Shown one piece after another: positions 29,999 to 40,969 of a stretch of 64,000 bases of DNA. The first letter of the stretch is position 1; each line of letters opens with the position of its first letter. The notes beneath the pieces were generated by a model. The model made no database searches, had not been told where the DNA came from, and saw only the letters and a program-made list of their open reading frames with translations. This stretch comes from Cryptomeria japonica (Eukaryota > Streptophyta > Pinopsida > Cupressales > Cupressaceae). Location: positions 152,440,113 through 152,504,112 of the forward strand of contig NC_081405.1 in NCBI RefSeq assembly GCF_030272615.1, written 5' to 3'. The translations under genes and the position numbers were made by a program.

Positions 29999-30014
29999 TT
30001 TAGCCCCCACTTTA
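29999..30014 (-). other. Polypurine tract of T5
   Basis: The minus strand reads AAAGTGGGGGCTAAA next to the LTR, identical to the T1 tract. Confidence 0.78.
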
Positions 30015-30192
30015 GCAGGAGTATGGCTTATGCCAATACTGCTGGTAAAGTAGAAGAAAGAGAGGGACAAAGATGAGACAGGTGGAGCAATACCACAAGG
30101 AGTATAAGACATCGCTGATCTTGAGGAACAAAGCTCCCAATCTTTGAATCTTAACTCACTCACACATATGAAAGAGCACACAAAACAAAAAG
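30015..30192 (-). other. T5 interior, left fragment
   Basis: Non-coding DNA homologous to T4 22262-22440. It ends in AAAAG, the left copy of the T6 target duplication (30188-30192). Confidence 0.8.
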
Positions 30193-31720
30193 TGATAACT
30201 CAATCATGAATAGATAGTACTAACCCGGTACTCAGAGGGGGGGTGAATCAGTATAGACAAAAATATAGTCCTAAACCGGTTTGACAACAGACACTTCAAA
30301 TGACTGGCAAACAGTGACACCGGTTTGAAACAGAGTGCAACCGATAAAGCTAAGAATGACCGAGACAATCATTAACCGATTACTCACTTAGCTTTTCACT
30401 CAACTCAAGACTACACTACCATTTCACCCTTATGCATAAATAGGTAATCTATCATCAGATCATAATAACAGCTAGTTCAACATGTTTTATTGATAGGCAT
30501 AAAACACAGAACCATCATATGCTTGACAGACAATAGGAAAGTATCACAAGATAAAAGCATCACACATGACACACATATTTTTGACGTGGAAACCCAACTG
30601 GGAAAAACCATGGTGGGGATGAATACCCACAAGCTATTTTTTAACTCTTTAGAAGTACGCTCTATTAAGAGCCTTGTCTGGTTAGAGACATTACAATAGG
30701 TTCTGCTAGGAACTGATCCTGTTAGAGATCACACGGTTAAGGAATGGCTAGAATACCTAATTAAGGGTTAAACCCTATTAAAGATTACTTTGTTAGAGGA
30801 TTTCAAGAACTCAATAGCTAAAGGATTTCAAACTCAATAGCTTTGAATTACCCTACTAAAGGATTTACAACAAGCCGGTTAAGTCTACCCTTTTAAGGGA
30901 TTTTCCAACTGTTGAGGTGGTTAGAGATCAACATGTATTACAATGAACTGGTAATAGCACTCAATGATAATGCAGATCTGCTCGAGCTCCTCTTCACCTT
31001 CTTCACTTACACTCTGTAGGTATCACTTCTCCCCTTTGGGTCTAGCAAGAATCACGTATCCCTTCTCTTGGATACACACACAACTTTTGCCAACAACCTC
31101 AGAAAGACACAAAATCGACCTTATAGGAAAATAGATAGGTCGGTAGCATAAAACCTAAACCCTAAACCTGTTAGGTTAAGGAATTCAGATGGTTCAATCC
31201 TGACCATTGAGCACACTGCATTAAATGCAGCAGTTCTTGATCCAATCTCAAGACATTCTCCATCGTCCATTTCCACTGATTTTATGGCAGCTGATAACCC
31301 ATCACACATTATCACTATTTTACAGACTTCTCACATTCCTGAGGTAGATAGGAACAATCTCCTTCATGCAAGATCCTTCACGCGCACAAGGCTTACGTGG
31401 CAACATGATATGTTCCTTGTTACCATGCTAACTCATCACACAAAGTCACTGGTTGAGCCACATAGGCTTGAAGCATTTAAACCGAAAACCCTGAGGTTGA
31501 GATTACCAACCAGTAGTCATACAATACTTCCATATGCCGGTTCCCATAACTATATGCCGGTTCATCATGAACAAACACACCACTTCACTTTGGCACAAAT
31601 GTCGGTTCACAGTGTTCTACTGGTTCTCTCATATGCTGCTTCTCACTTCTTCAGCGTATTTACATCAATGACAATATACAATGTCATTATGTCCTCATAC
31701 CGGTTCACATAATGCCAACA
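30193..31720 (-). repeat. T6 left LTR (3' LTR of unit a)
   Basis: TGATAACTCAAT...AATGCCAACA on the plus strand. Contents are a G-tract of 7 near 30237, the block ACGTGGAAACCCAA near 30585, and a stretch rich in TTAAAGGATT/TTAGAGGATT motifs (30660-30920). A plus-strand open frame of 142 codons at 31284-31712 runs antisense and is not called a gene. Confidence 0.93.
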
Positions 31721-31963
31721 ATCTCCCCCTTTGGCATTGATGGCAATATACAAAGATATCTCTCCGCTTCACATCTTCTCCCCTAGTTTCTGCAGATATC
31801 TTCTCTGCTTCACATTTTCTCCCCCTTTGACAATAATTCCAAAGTGGAGGCACAAGCTTCCCTATTCCATTATGCTGCTCCCCTTGAGGAGTAGCATCCT
31901 TCAACACATCAATCCAAAATAAATTTGACTATGCAGTCCCTGACTGATGTGGAGCATGTGCTT
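31721..31963 (-). other. T6 unit a polypurine tract and 3' non-coding region
   Basis: The minus strand reads CAAAGGGGGAGAT directly before the LTR start TGTTGGCA. A second tract, CAAAGGGGGAGAA, lies about 100 bases upstream (31817-31829), so the tract is duplicated. The region ends at the RNase H stop. Confidence 0.75.
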
Positions 31964-34900
31964 TTAGTTTACCTCCTGAATGGGCAACACCCCTAATTCA
32001 CCTCTTAAGTACATAAATGTAGCCTTTAGGAGAGGCTTGGTGAATATGTCTGCTAACTGCTCCTGACTGGAAACATGTTCCAGTGCAATCTCTTTGTTCT
32101 GAACCTTTTCCCTTAAGAAATGATACTTAAGTTCAAAGTGCTGGGTTCTAGAATGTAAAATAGGATTCTTGGAGATATTAATTGTACTAGTATTGTCACA
32201 AAATATACTTACCGGTTCAGATATAGGAACTTTGAAGCCATTTAATACATGCTTCATCCAAATTGTCTGAGTGTAGTTCATGAAAGCTGCAACATACTCT
32301 GCTTCCGCTGTAGATTGAGAGATACAACTCTGCTTCTTACTTATCCATGAGACCGGTCTACCACCAAGAAAGAATGCACCCCCGGTTGTGCTTTTTCAGT
32401 CATCTATATTGCCTGCCCAATCAACATCTGTGTATACTTTCAAGTTGAAATCCTTGCTATAAGGATACCACAATCCATAGTCAACAGTTCCGTTTAGATA
32501 CCTAAGAATCCGCTTGACTACAACTAATGAGATTCTCTTGGGCTTTTCTGGAATCTTGCAGTAATTCCAACTGCATGTGCAATATCTGATCTGCTATGCA
32601 CTACATAATGCAGCTTACCAATCATTGATCAGTATTCCTTCTCATTAACTAATTCCAAGTCATCTTCTTTAGATTGTTTACAACTGGTCACCATCGGAGT
32701 ACCAACCGGTTTGCTATCTTCCATGTCAAAGGTCTTCAACACTTCTTTGACATACTTGGACTGAGTGATAAAGATTCCATCCTTCATTTGCTGGATCTGC
32801 AATCCAATGAAGAATTTAATCTCCTCTATGAGTGACATTTCAAACTCTTTCTTCATCTCATCTGCAAACTCATGACTCATCTTGTCATCTCCACCAAAGA
32901 TAATGTCATCAACAAATACCTCACAGATCAGGATCAAATCTCCTTTAGACTTCAAGTAGATATTACTATCTTCACTTGTTCTCTCAAATCCAATCTTCAC
33001 AAGATGGGAATGCAGACGTTCATACCATGCTCTAGGTGCCTGCTTTAGTCCATATAAGGCTTTATGTAGCCTACATACCATGTTACTATCTTCAAATAGG
33101 GAAAACCCATCTGGTTGCTCAATATACACCTCCTCTTCAAGTACACCATTTAGGAATGCAGATTTTACATCCATTTGATATACTTTGAAACCTTTAAAAG
33201 CTGCATATGCAAGATGCATACAGACTCCTTCCAATCTGGCTACGGGAGCAAAGATTTCACCATAGTCTTCTCCTTCTTCTTGAGCATATCCTTTGCACAC
33301 TAATCTGGCTTTGTTCCTAGTCACTATGCCATCCTCATTCAGCTTATTTCTGAAAACCCATTTAGTACCAATGACATTTTTGTGCTCCGGTCAGGGTACC
33401 AAAGACCATGTATCATTTTTCTCTATCTGGTCAAGTTCCTCTTCTATTGTCTTGATCTAGTCTTCATCCTTATGTGCCTCTTTGAATGATTTAGGCTCAA
33501 ATTCAAAGATCATACATGAGTTTTCTTTGACCTTTCTTCTTGTAATGATTCCTACATCCTTATCTCCTATGATCTGCTTAGGATCATGATTCAGCTTGAC
33601 ATACCGAGGAATGGTCTTGGTAGATTCGTCTTGCTTTTCTTCTTCATCTTCATCTCCATCAGTATCAGCATCTACATTTGTCGGTGTAGGAACATTGTTA
33701 TTGGTACTTGGTTGGCTTTCAACTGGTTCCCAGAAGGTTGCAACCGGTTCATTTACCACTTGCTCATTGCCGGTTTGCTTAGTTTTCTCAGAGGTTTCAT
33801 CAACTCTTACATTGATGCTTTGCTCTTGGTGGAATATCCTAGTAATATTCCCTCATCACGTTTTGCATCAAATTTGCTCTGGTGTTCACTCCTCTTAATG
33901 TAACATTTGCTACCAAACACTCTAAAGTAGCTGACCATAGGTGTCTTACCGGTCCAATACTCATAAGGAGTTTTATCCTTACCTTTCTTGATGAGTACCT
34001 GGTTCATTGTGTAAACTGTAGTGCTCACCACTTCTCTCCAAAAGGCATGAGCTACCTTTCCTTGAATCAACATGGTTCTAGCTGCTTCAACCACAGTTTG
34101 GTTATTCCTCTCTGCTAGGCCATTCTATTATGGAGTCTGGGGGGCAGACAATTGCCTCTTGATGCCATGTTCTTCACAGTACTTTTTGAATTCACTGGAA
34201 GTGAATTCCCCTGCTTGATCAGTTCTCAGGCATTTGATCCTTTCACTGCTTTCCTTCTCCACTAATGCTCTGAAAGCTTTCAACTTTACAAAGGTTTCAT
34301 ACTTGTCTTTCAAGAATGTGACCCACATTATTCTTAAGCAGTCATCAGTGAGAATCATGAAGTACCTATCACCCTACACACTTCTAGTTTTCATAGGACC
34401 AGACAAATCAGTATGCACAAGATCAAGCAAGTTGTCAGCAGTGAAAGATTTACCTCTAAAGGTCCAGGAAGACATTTTCCCCAATTGACACTCTCTGCAC
34501 AAGGTATTATCCGGTTTGCTTAGCATCGACAACCCTCTAACTGCCTTGATATTACTAGCCTTCACAATGTTATCAAAGTTTACATAGCAGAGTCTTCTAT
34601 GCCATATCTAGCTATCATCAAATTTAGCCATAAGACATGTACTTATATTTGCATTAAGATGAAATAGGTTACCTTTGGTTTGCATGCCCGTGGCCACCAA
34701 TTCACCATTCTTTCCTTTGATTCTGTAGACTCCATTCTTGAATTCCAAAGTGAGGCCACTGTTATTCAGCTGGGCAACACTCAGAAGGTTGTGTCTGAGA
34801 CCATCAACTCAATACACATTGTTAGCACTACTCTTTCCATTCAGAGAGATGGACCCTCTACCTTTGACCATGCATGGTGCATCATTACCAAAGCGAACTA

Positions 34901-35521
34901 CACCACCATCATACTCCTCCAAAGATAGAAACTTTCTCCAGTCACCACTCATATGGTGAGAACAACCACTGTCAATGATCCAGTCATTGGAATTATCAAA
35001 CCGGGAGACAAGAGCCTTCTTGTTTGACACATCTTCCTTGACAACAACAAACACAATATCTTCATTTTCTTCATCCTCTAATTCTTCATCTATGACACCT
35101 TCATCAACTGCCACAAAATAGTTTCTCCGGTTCCTCCTTTGAATTTCTTGAACCTTTCTTGTTTGTCCTTGTTGTCACCATTAGGACAATTTACAGCAAT
35201 ATGTCCTATCCGATTACAAGAAAAGCATTTCAAAGGTAGCTTACCTCTGTATTTGTCAGTTCCTTTAGGAAGTTTCCTGGAAAGGAGAGCTTCAAATGCC
35301 ATCAGAATCCCCTCATCATCCATTTCTCTGCCTTGTCTTTTTTCACCACTAGTGCTAGCTTCTTTTCCTTTTCTGGATGGTACTACAGAAGCTTTAAAAG
35401 TTGATTCAGTTTTTTGAACATTGCCATCGAAACTATTTAGCTCATAGGCTGTCAACTTTGCAATGATGGAGTCTAGGGATACCTTAGTCTTGTCTATTGA
35501 TCTTAGCTCTTGAATAGCAGC
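31964..35521 (-). pseudogene. pol: T6 unit a copia Gag (C-part)-Pol, frameshifted
   Basis: Domain order on the minus strand is: Gag zinc knuckle CFSCNRIGHIAVNC; protease WIIDSGCSHHM (about 35000); integrase with CRECQLGKM (34470-34510) and the catalytic core VHTDLSGPM...RTDQAGEF; RT with [25 protein letters not shown], the [11 protein letters not shown] block and FVDDIIFGG (about 32893-32917); RNase H with FCDNTSTINISKNP and EQLADIFTKPL. This is Ty1/copia order, with integrase before RT. At least three frameshifts and several nonsense codons are present. One shift comes from a 43-base deletion near 33815 relative to unit b. T7 is inserted at 35521. Confidence 0.93.
35517..35521. repeat. T7 target-site duplication (GCAGC here, ACAAC at 47270-47274)
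   Basis: The copies agree at three of five bases, and both differences are G to A. Comparison with the uninterrupted unit b (near 60935) supports the junctions. Confidence 0.55.
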
Positions 35522-36291
35522 TATATATTGAAAGACTAAATGGATTCAACCACAAAACCCTAGCCTAACAACAACAAAGATCCACCATAACATATGAAGA
35601 TTACCTAAGACAATGCAAATAAAATGAAATCACAAAGATTAGACCATCACATGTCCAATAGGGTTTTTATCTTCATTCTTCTGATCTCCATTGATCTTGC
35701 TTGATATATTTGCTCTCAGATTTTATGTGTGTACAAGAGCTCAACAAAGAAAGGAAATGTGGTTGCAAATAGGATCGCATATGAAAGTTCAAAGGCGTAG
35801 TGTTGTCAATTGATCAAGTAGTCAATCAGTTAGTTGGGGTTGATAATGAAGGAAACATCCTTTTATATAGAAGACACTATATGAAATGGAGGGATAAGAT
35901 TGAGAGGTGTAAAAGATAAATGGTCGGCTATGATTAGAGGGTAGGTAAAGAAAATAATAAAATAATAAGAAGGTAGGTAGTGTATGAATTAAGAGATGAA
36001 TGACATGTGTCATGGGTAGAAAAGGCTAATGAATTAAATAAATAAATAAAGATTTATTTAATTAATAAAAGAAGTAGGATTAATTAAATAAATAAAATAT
36101 TTATTTAATTTAGGAAAAGGGATAATTTAAATAAATAAATGTATTTATTTAAATGAGAAATAAGGCTAGAAGAGGATAAATGAATTAATTAAATAAATAA
36201 AGATTTATTTAATTAATAGAAGAATTAGGATAAAATAATTAAATAAATAAAATATTTATTTAATTAGACATGACAATTTTAGGTGTCTACA
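35522..36291 (-). repeat. T7 3' LTR (770 bp)
   Basis: The partner is 46476-47269. It is 24 bases shorter because of a small deletion close to its plus-strand start (TATATATTGAAAG against TGTATATGGTG...ATTGAAAG). It ends GGTGTCTACA. The AT-rich U3 has TTTATTTAATTAA arrays. Confidence 0.9.
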
Positions 36292-36635
36292 TTTTGCCCC
36301 TCTTTGAGACAATGCAGCTTGTCGCGTTGTTTCAAAGAAGATAAGATGAATTGATACAAAGTTGCCCCAAGATGGGAATGATATGCCCCCTTGAGAGATT
36401 GGATGAAAATGTTTGGAAATATCGCAAACAATCTCTCGATAAGAAAGAAAGGCTAGAATGGACTGACCAGATAGGATGGAGTGACAGAGTGACGGGATAA
36501 TGAAGACTGACTCGGGAAACGAGGGCTAGGGTAGTCTATAAAATAAACCATGAGGGGAAAACATCCTCATTGTTATCCACACATCTAAGAGATCAGAGTG
36601 CAAAGTGAGAATAGAGAAGCAACAGTCAGCAACGA
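36292..36635 (-). other. T7 polypurine tract and adjoining non-coding DNA
   Basis: The minus strand near the LTR reads AAGAGGGGCAAAA before TGTAGACACC, a plausible polypurine tract. The rest is purine-rich DNA with no frame of its own. Confidence 0.65.
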
Positions 36636-37476
36636 TGGCATTGGTGCATAGATTCGATCGTGTTCGCCGATTTCAGAGGCCAGCAGATGCAGGAGAGGCG
36701 ATGAGTACCACAAAACCTCCTTGTACTTTGTCGCATTAATTGTTGTCATGAATGCATGCTAGGTAGTGCAATAAATGCACTTTAGGATAATGTCAAAAAT
36801 GTCAAAGACATGTAGGCGCATCTGTGTTGGTGCCAGGCGCGCCTAGGTTGGTTAGGTGCCTCTACGTTTGTGCCAGGCGCATCTATGAATTCAACAACGT
36901 CTATGTCATATGCGAATGTGTCTGTGTTGTACAGACATGTTTGTGCAATGTGGGTATGTCTGTGCAGAGCATAGGCACGCATGTGTATTTTAAGTGCGTC
37001 TGTGCAGAGTAGGCGTGTTTGTGCAGTCTGTAAGTGCGTTTATGTCATGAACGTGCATTTATGTCTTCAAGGTCAAATCGACAGTTCTGTGATGAACATA
37101 CACTGTCGATTGGATAATCCGCTGAGAGGATACACTCAAGCAGGTCCTCTAGGGAAGACTAGAATAGCAGATAAGGCTAGGATTGACAATTCTGTGATAG
37201 AACATACGTTGCCAATTAGGAAACTACTCAAGAGGATTCACTCAAGTAGAGGCCCTAGGATAGGATAGATCAAGGCACTTTGTGATGAACAGTGAGTACC
37301 AAGACATAGTACTTTGTGATGAACAAGGAGTACCAATAGGTGCAACACTTTGTGATGAATAGTGAGTGCAAATATGAGCAGCACTTTGTGATGAATAGGG
37401 AGTGCAAAACTCGTAGTACTTTGTGATGAACAATGAATGCCACTATGACTGACATAGTTGATTTTCTTGACTGCAG
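36636..37476 (+). other. Possible first exon and intron of the captured gene in T7
   Basis: An ATG at 36636 opens 34 codons (MALVHRFDRVRRFQRPADAG...) to a TAA near 36738. It is followed by DNA rich in TCTGTG and GGCGCATCT motifs (36800-37060) and a tandem repeat (37273-37450), ending in a good acceptor-like TTTTCTTGACTGCAG at 37462-37476, directly before the plant-mobile-domain frame. I cannot place a donor site with confidence, so the exon-intron reading is an inference. Confidence 0.4.
37273..37450. repeat. Five-unit tandem repeat, about 36-bp period
   Basis: Each unit has the form (G/A)CACTTTGTGATGAA(C/T)A, then GNGAGTGCC-like sequence and a short variable tail. The units lie just upstream of the plant-mobile-domain frame. 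Confidence 0.85.
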
Positions 37477-38037
37477 GAGGACCTACCTATGTTGGAGTTA
37501 TGGGAGAGATTCCCATCGACTCAGAGGTTACGATCAAAGCTGATATTTGAGGACAGAGCCGTGATTGAGGTTATGGGTCTGTGACATATTTTGTATGTGC
37601 CTGAGTTTCGAGTGAACATGGGTTTGCTGACTGCGCTGGCTGAGAGGTGGAATTCTGAGACATGCACATTCCATTTGCCGATGGGTGAGATGACAGTCAC
37701 CTCAAAGGATGTGTACAGGATTTTGAGGATACTGATCGATGGGGAGTTAGTTCCTTACGATCAATATAGAGACAAGAATGCACTGAGATGAGTGTTCCAG
37801 GATTCGAGATTGGAGATGAGGGCTGGACATGTGGCTTGGGATACCATGATACAGACAAGATTAGCACTACCAGTAGTGTTGGCAGGAGTGATCAGTAGGT
37901 TCCTGTGTCTAGACAGGGCGACATGAGGGTTGGCTGCAGAGGACATAGGGGCCAGGAGAGATGATCTTGGGGTAGGTCCTTCTAGGGCTCAGAATCCGTT
38001 GAGGCCAGCCGGCTCTGAGGGAGGGAGTTCATCATAG
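37477..38037 (+). pseudogene. Plant mobile domain (PMD) protein fragment, antisense within T7
   Basis: One plus-strand frame of 187 codons runs from GAG at 37477 to TAG at 38035, broken only by TGA at 37582, 37789 and 37924. It reads like the PMD (aminotransferase-like, MAIN/MAIL type) family: LELWERFPSTQRLRSKLIF, then LLTALAERWNSETCTFHLP, GEMTVTSKDVYRILRILIDGE, and later HVAWDTMIQTRLALPVVL. PMD proteins are plant-specific. They are known both as host silencing factors and as passengers of Ty3/gypsy and Mutator-type transposons. All three stops could be CGA decayed to TGA. The remnant covers only part of the family domain. It lies opposite in strand to T7 gag, between pol and the 3' LTR. Confidence 0.75.
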
Positions 38038-39778
38038 CTATAGATGGCTCCCTATATATCAGTTTTGTACTATGATGTATTATGATGTAGACACCTTCGG
38101 GTGATTTTGTAGCCATATGTAAGTTGACATCATTGTATCATGACACTTATGATTTTTGATATATATATATATGAGATTCATCCTTGCGGCTGCTATATGC
38201 ATGTGTACCTATGTGATGAGATTTTTCATGATGTATGTTTCTATGTGATGCGTATGATATGGATGCAAATATGTTCATGATGTAATGCACTATTTTTGAT
38301 CTTTTATGTTTTTTAATATGTTATGCATATGCGAATGTGAATGTATGAAATGCAGATGAATATGATAATGCAAACAACTATTTACATGATAAAAATGTAA
38401 AATGTGCTAACATGTGTTGTGTGCAGGATGTGATGCAATTGTGATATCTATATGTATGAAATTCTAATATGTGGTAATGCAGGTGCAACTACATGAAATG
38501 CAAATATTTTTTTTGGCATGTCATTATACTCAGTCATGTGATAGCAAGCTACATGGACTCAGGAAGGACAATGGAAGTCAATCAAGAAAGGGGGATGGAA
38601 GATAGAAGATATGAAAGTGAAAGAGCATCTTATGCATTATCATCATTGAGCTTTATTATGGCAATAAGTTATGACAATCGAGACATATGTTCAACCTAGA
38701 AAGTCATTGTACCTGTTTGCATGGAGATAAGACAGTCGCAAACAAGGAATGCCCCAATTCATACTAGACTCACAGTGTCCTCATATCCTTGGACAAGTCA
38801 TAGCATTACTAAGAGACAATCCATAGACAACAAAGAAAAATAGGTGACGATACCCCATCCTCACCTTTCTAGTCAAAGACATCCTGGAGATAGAATCCCT
38901 AGTCAGAGACATCCTAGAAAAGCTAAAAGACATGTCACCAAAAGATAAATCAAAATAAAACCAAGACTCGACACCAACATCCACTGAAGTCCTCAAGTTT
39001 AATGTCTCTTGTCACTTGTATAAGTCTATTTGATTGTGGTCACAATGTTTACTGTCACAAAAAGGATAGATAGCACTGAACCATATGTTGTCTGAGTCTG
39101 TTGAAAGATTCGATTTATTGAAGCCCATTGTTACTGTTGTGTCTCATCTGAACTGGTTGAATCCATGCAACTGATACTTTATGATGGAGAAGATGAAACC
39201 TTATTGTGGATTGGCGATGCAAATGTTGCTTTATTGTGGATTGTGCGCAGATAGACAGAAGAAAAATGAAAGAAACTGTACTTCTCAAAACATGTGATAT
39301 TCTTAGTTCCACACCCATCACTTAGACACGGGATTTGCCTTAGCCATAGATAGGAGCTGATTTATTATGGATGGAAAAGGGGTGAAAAGGGAGGTTTATT
39401 ATAAATGGTGAACCAATATTGGGTAGATCAATAACAAGCCATGATGGGAATGGGTAAGTTTATTATGAATGGATAGGATGTGAGTGTGTGCAAAGTGAAA
39501 GGATGAAAGTGAATCCTAAAGGAGGGAGGAGCAATGTCTCTACGCATGGTGCTAGTGACCCAGTTTTCACCATGGTACTTGCCAGGGCGCCATTGAAGTG
39601 GTTTTCACCATTGGACGAAAATTTTTTTCTTTACTTTTTTTATTTTTTTTGGTGTCACAAGGCGCCTGTTTGCTAGGTTTTCACCAAGTAACAATTTTTT
39701 ATGTTTTATGATTTTTTTTGTATTTTTTAATTTTTATGATTTTTTTAATGTATTTTTTAATTAGGATACTCTGAAGAG
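38038..39778. other. T7 interior spacer between PMD sequence and integrase tail
   Basis: No coding frame is supported. It holds an AT-rich ATG/TATGATG-rich stretch (38050-38480, including a TA run near 38160), and repeated TTTATTATGGATGG-like blocks at 39170-39240 and 39355-39480. A GC-richer patch at 39550-39610 has two GGTTTTCACCAT copies, followed by T-rich DNA at 39620-39765. Confidence 0.65.
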
Positions 39779-40753
39779 CTATGTGTAAAACCTGTGAAGG
39801 TGCATGCTATTGATAGGATCCTCCAAAGGTTCACCCTCTATGGTTGAGAGATGATATGCACCAGATCCATAGACTATTGTAATGATGTAAGGACCAAGCC
39901 AATTTGGTTCGAACTTTCCCTTCTTCTCTCTATCTTGTTGTTTTTTTGGATTCTCCTTGAGAACTAAGTCACCCACCTCAAGTGTCTGAGGCTTTATCTT
40001 ATGATTGTAGTTGCATTGTTCTGTGACTGAATGATGTGTAGCTTGAGTGACTATCTTCCTTGATAAAGGAATTGAGATAGAATTACTAGTGTGTGGACTA
40101 CACAAGCCCGTATGCGTGTCACCTAAAGAAGTTTGGGCATCCCTGACAACAAAGTCCTTCAAGAAAGTTCTATTAAAGGTCCATGATGTATCACCAAAAG
40201 GGAAATGATGTGTGGAACAAGTTGATGAGTTATGAAGGCTTATGATTGTGAAAAGAAGTGAAAGTATCATGACATGTTGGAGACTTAGGATCAACAAGTA
40301 TTCTTTTTGACTTGAAATTTTAGAACTTTTGCCCCTAGTTATTTTCATATTAGGGGAGATCATCTCTTGTTCTTTTTCTTTCATAGGATTTTTATCCTTG
40401 ACTTTGATTTTTGTAGAGTCCAATAGCTTTTGATTTTGATTTGGACTAAAGGACTTTTCTTTATTTTTAACTTCTAGATTTTTTTGTTCATAGCTTGATT
40501 TTTGATCCCCAATGAGTAAGGGCTTTTGTAATTCTTGTTGATCCAAGTCTGGGAGAGGAGTGGAAATGGAATGAGTGGATGAAATGGTAAGGCTATGTGA
40601 TTTATCAAGAGGGTTGGCGATATGCTCAATAGATTCTTTGTTGGAACCACTCTTAGGATTATTGTTATCAAGAGTTGCTTGCACCACTAGAGGAGATTTG
40701 CATTCAGACTTAGTAGCCACAACACTAGGTGGTTCACACCCAATTCCTTGCAA
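39779..40753 (-). pseudogene. pol: T7 Pol remnant: linker, hydrophobic segment and integrase C-terminal tail
   Basis: A 324-codon open frame is in the same frame as the protease upstream. The C-terminal 90 residues are the tail of a Ty3/gypsy integrase: LEVGDLVLKEN, GKFEPNWLGPYIIT, GAYHLSTIEGEPL and a final HLHRFYT. The expected RT, RNase H and integrase core are absent. In their place is a Lys/Ser-rich stretch and, near the middle, a strongly hydrophobic run (YLLILSLQHVMILSLLFTII) followed by two N-glycosylation-type sequons. The origin of that segment is unknown. A simple internal deletion that left the frame open is the plainest explanation. Confidence 0.7.
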
Positions 40754-40969
40754 ATTGTTTATAGATTGTTCCTATAGACTGAATACCTTAGGAGATAGTG
40801 GGAGTTGATCAACATGAAAGATATACTGACCACATCCCAGGTCTTTAACCTTGAATTTTTCTTTGAGCTCTGTTTTCTTTGATGTTGAATCTTTTAATGA
40901 TTTTGGATCCACATATGCTGATGAAGGAATAGCTTCTTGATTGACTGGGATTGTTATTTCTGATCGAGG

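Noticed and set aside
31284-31712. 142-codon plus-strand frame in T6 LTRs (also 62598-63026)
   Set aside because: It is antisense to the element, broken in the middle LTR and has no known domain. It is best explained as chance openness in an LTR.
33586-33903. Plus-strand frames over T6 pol (also 58954-59253, 52807-53091, 60431-60829)
   Set aside because: These are antisense shadows of copia Pol and disappear against the minus-strand domain matches.
38150-38180. TA microsatellite near 38160 as a regulatory element
   Set aside because: A short dinucleotide run in AT-rich spacer is ordinary slippage DNA with no further support.
40230-40330. Envelope-like gene in T7 (hydrophobic run with sequons)
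   Set aside because: There is one hydrophobic run and two sequons in a 324-codon frame whose end is integrase. No signal peptide or fusion-protein architecture, so there is not enough to call an envelope.
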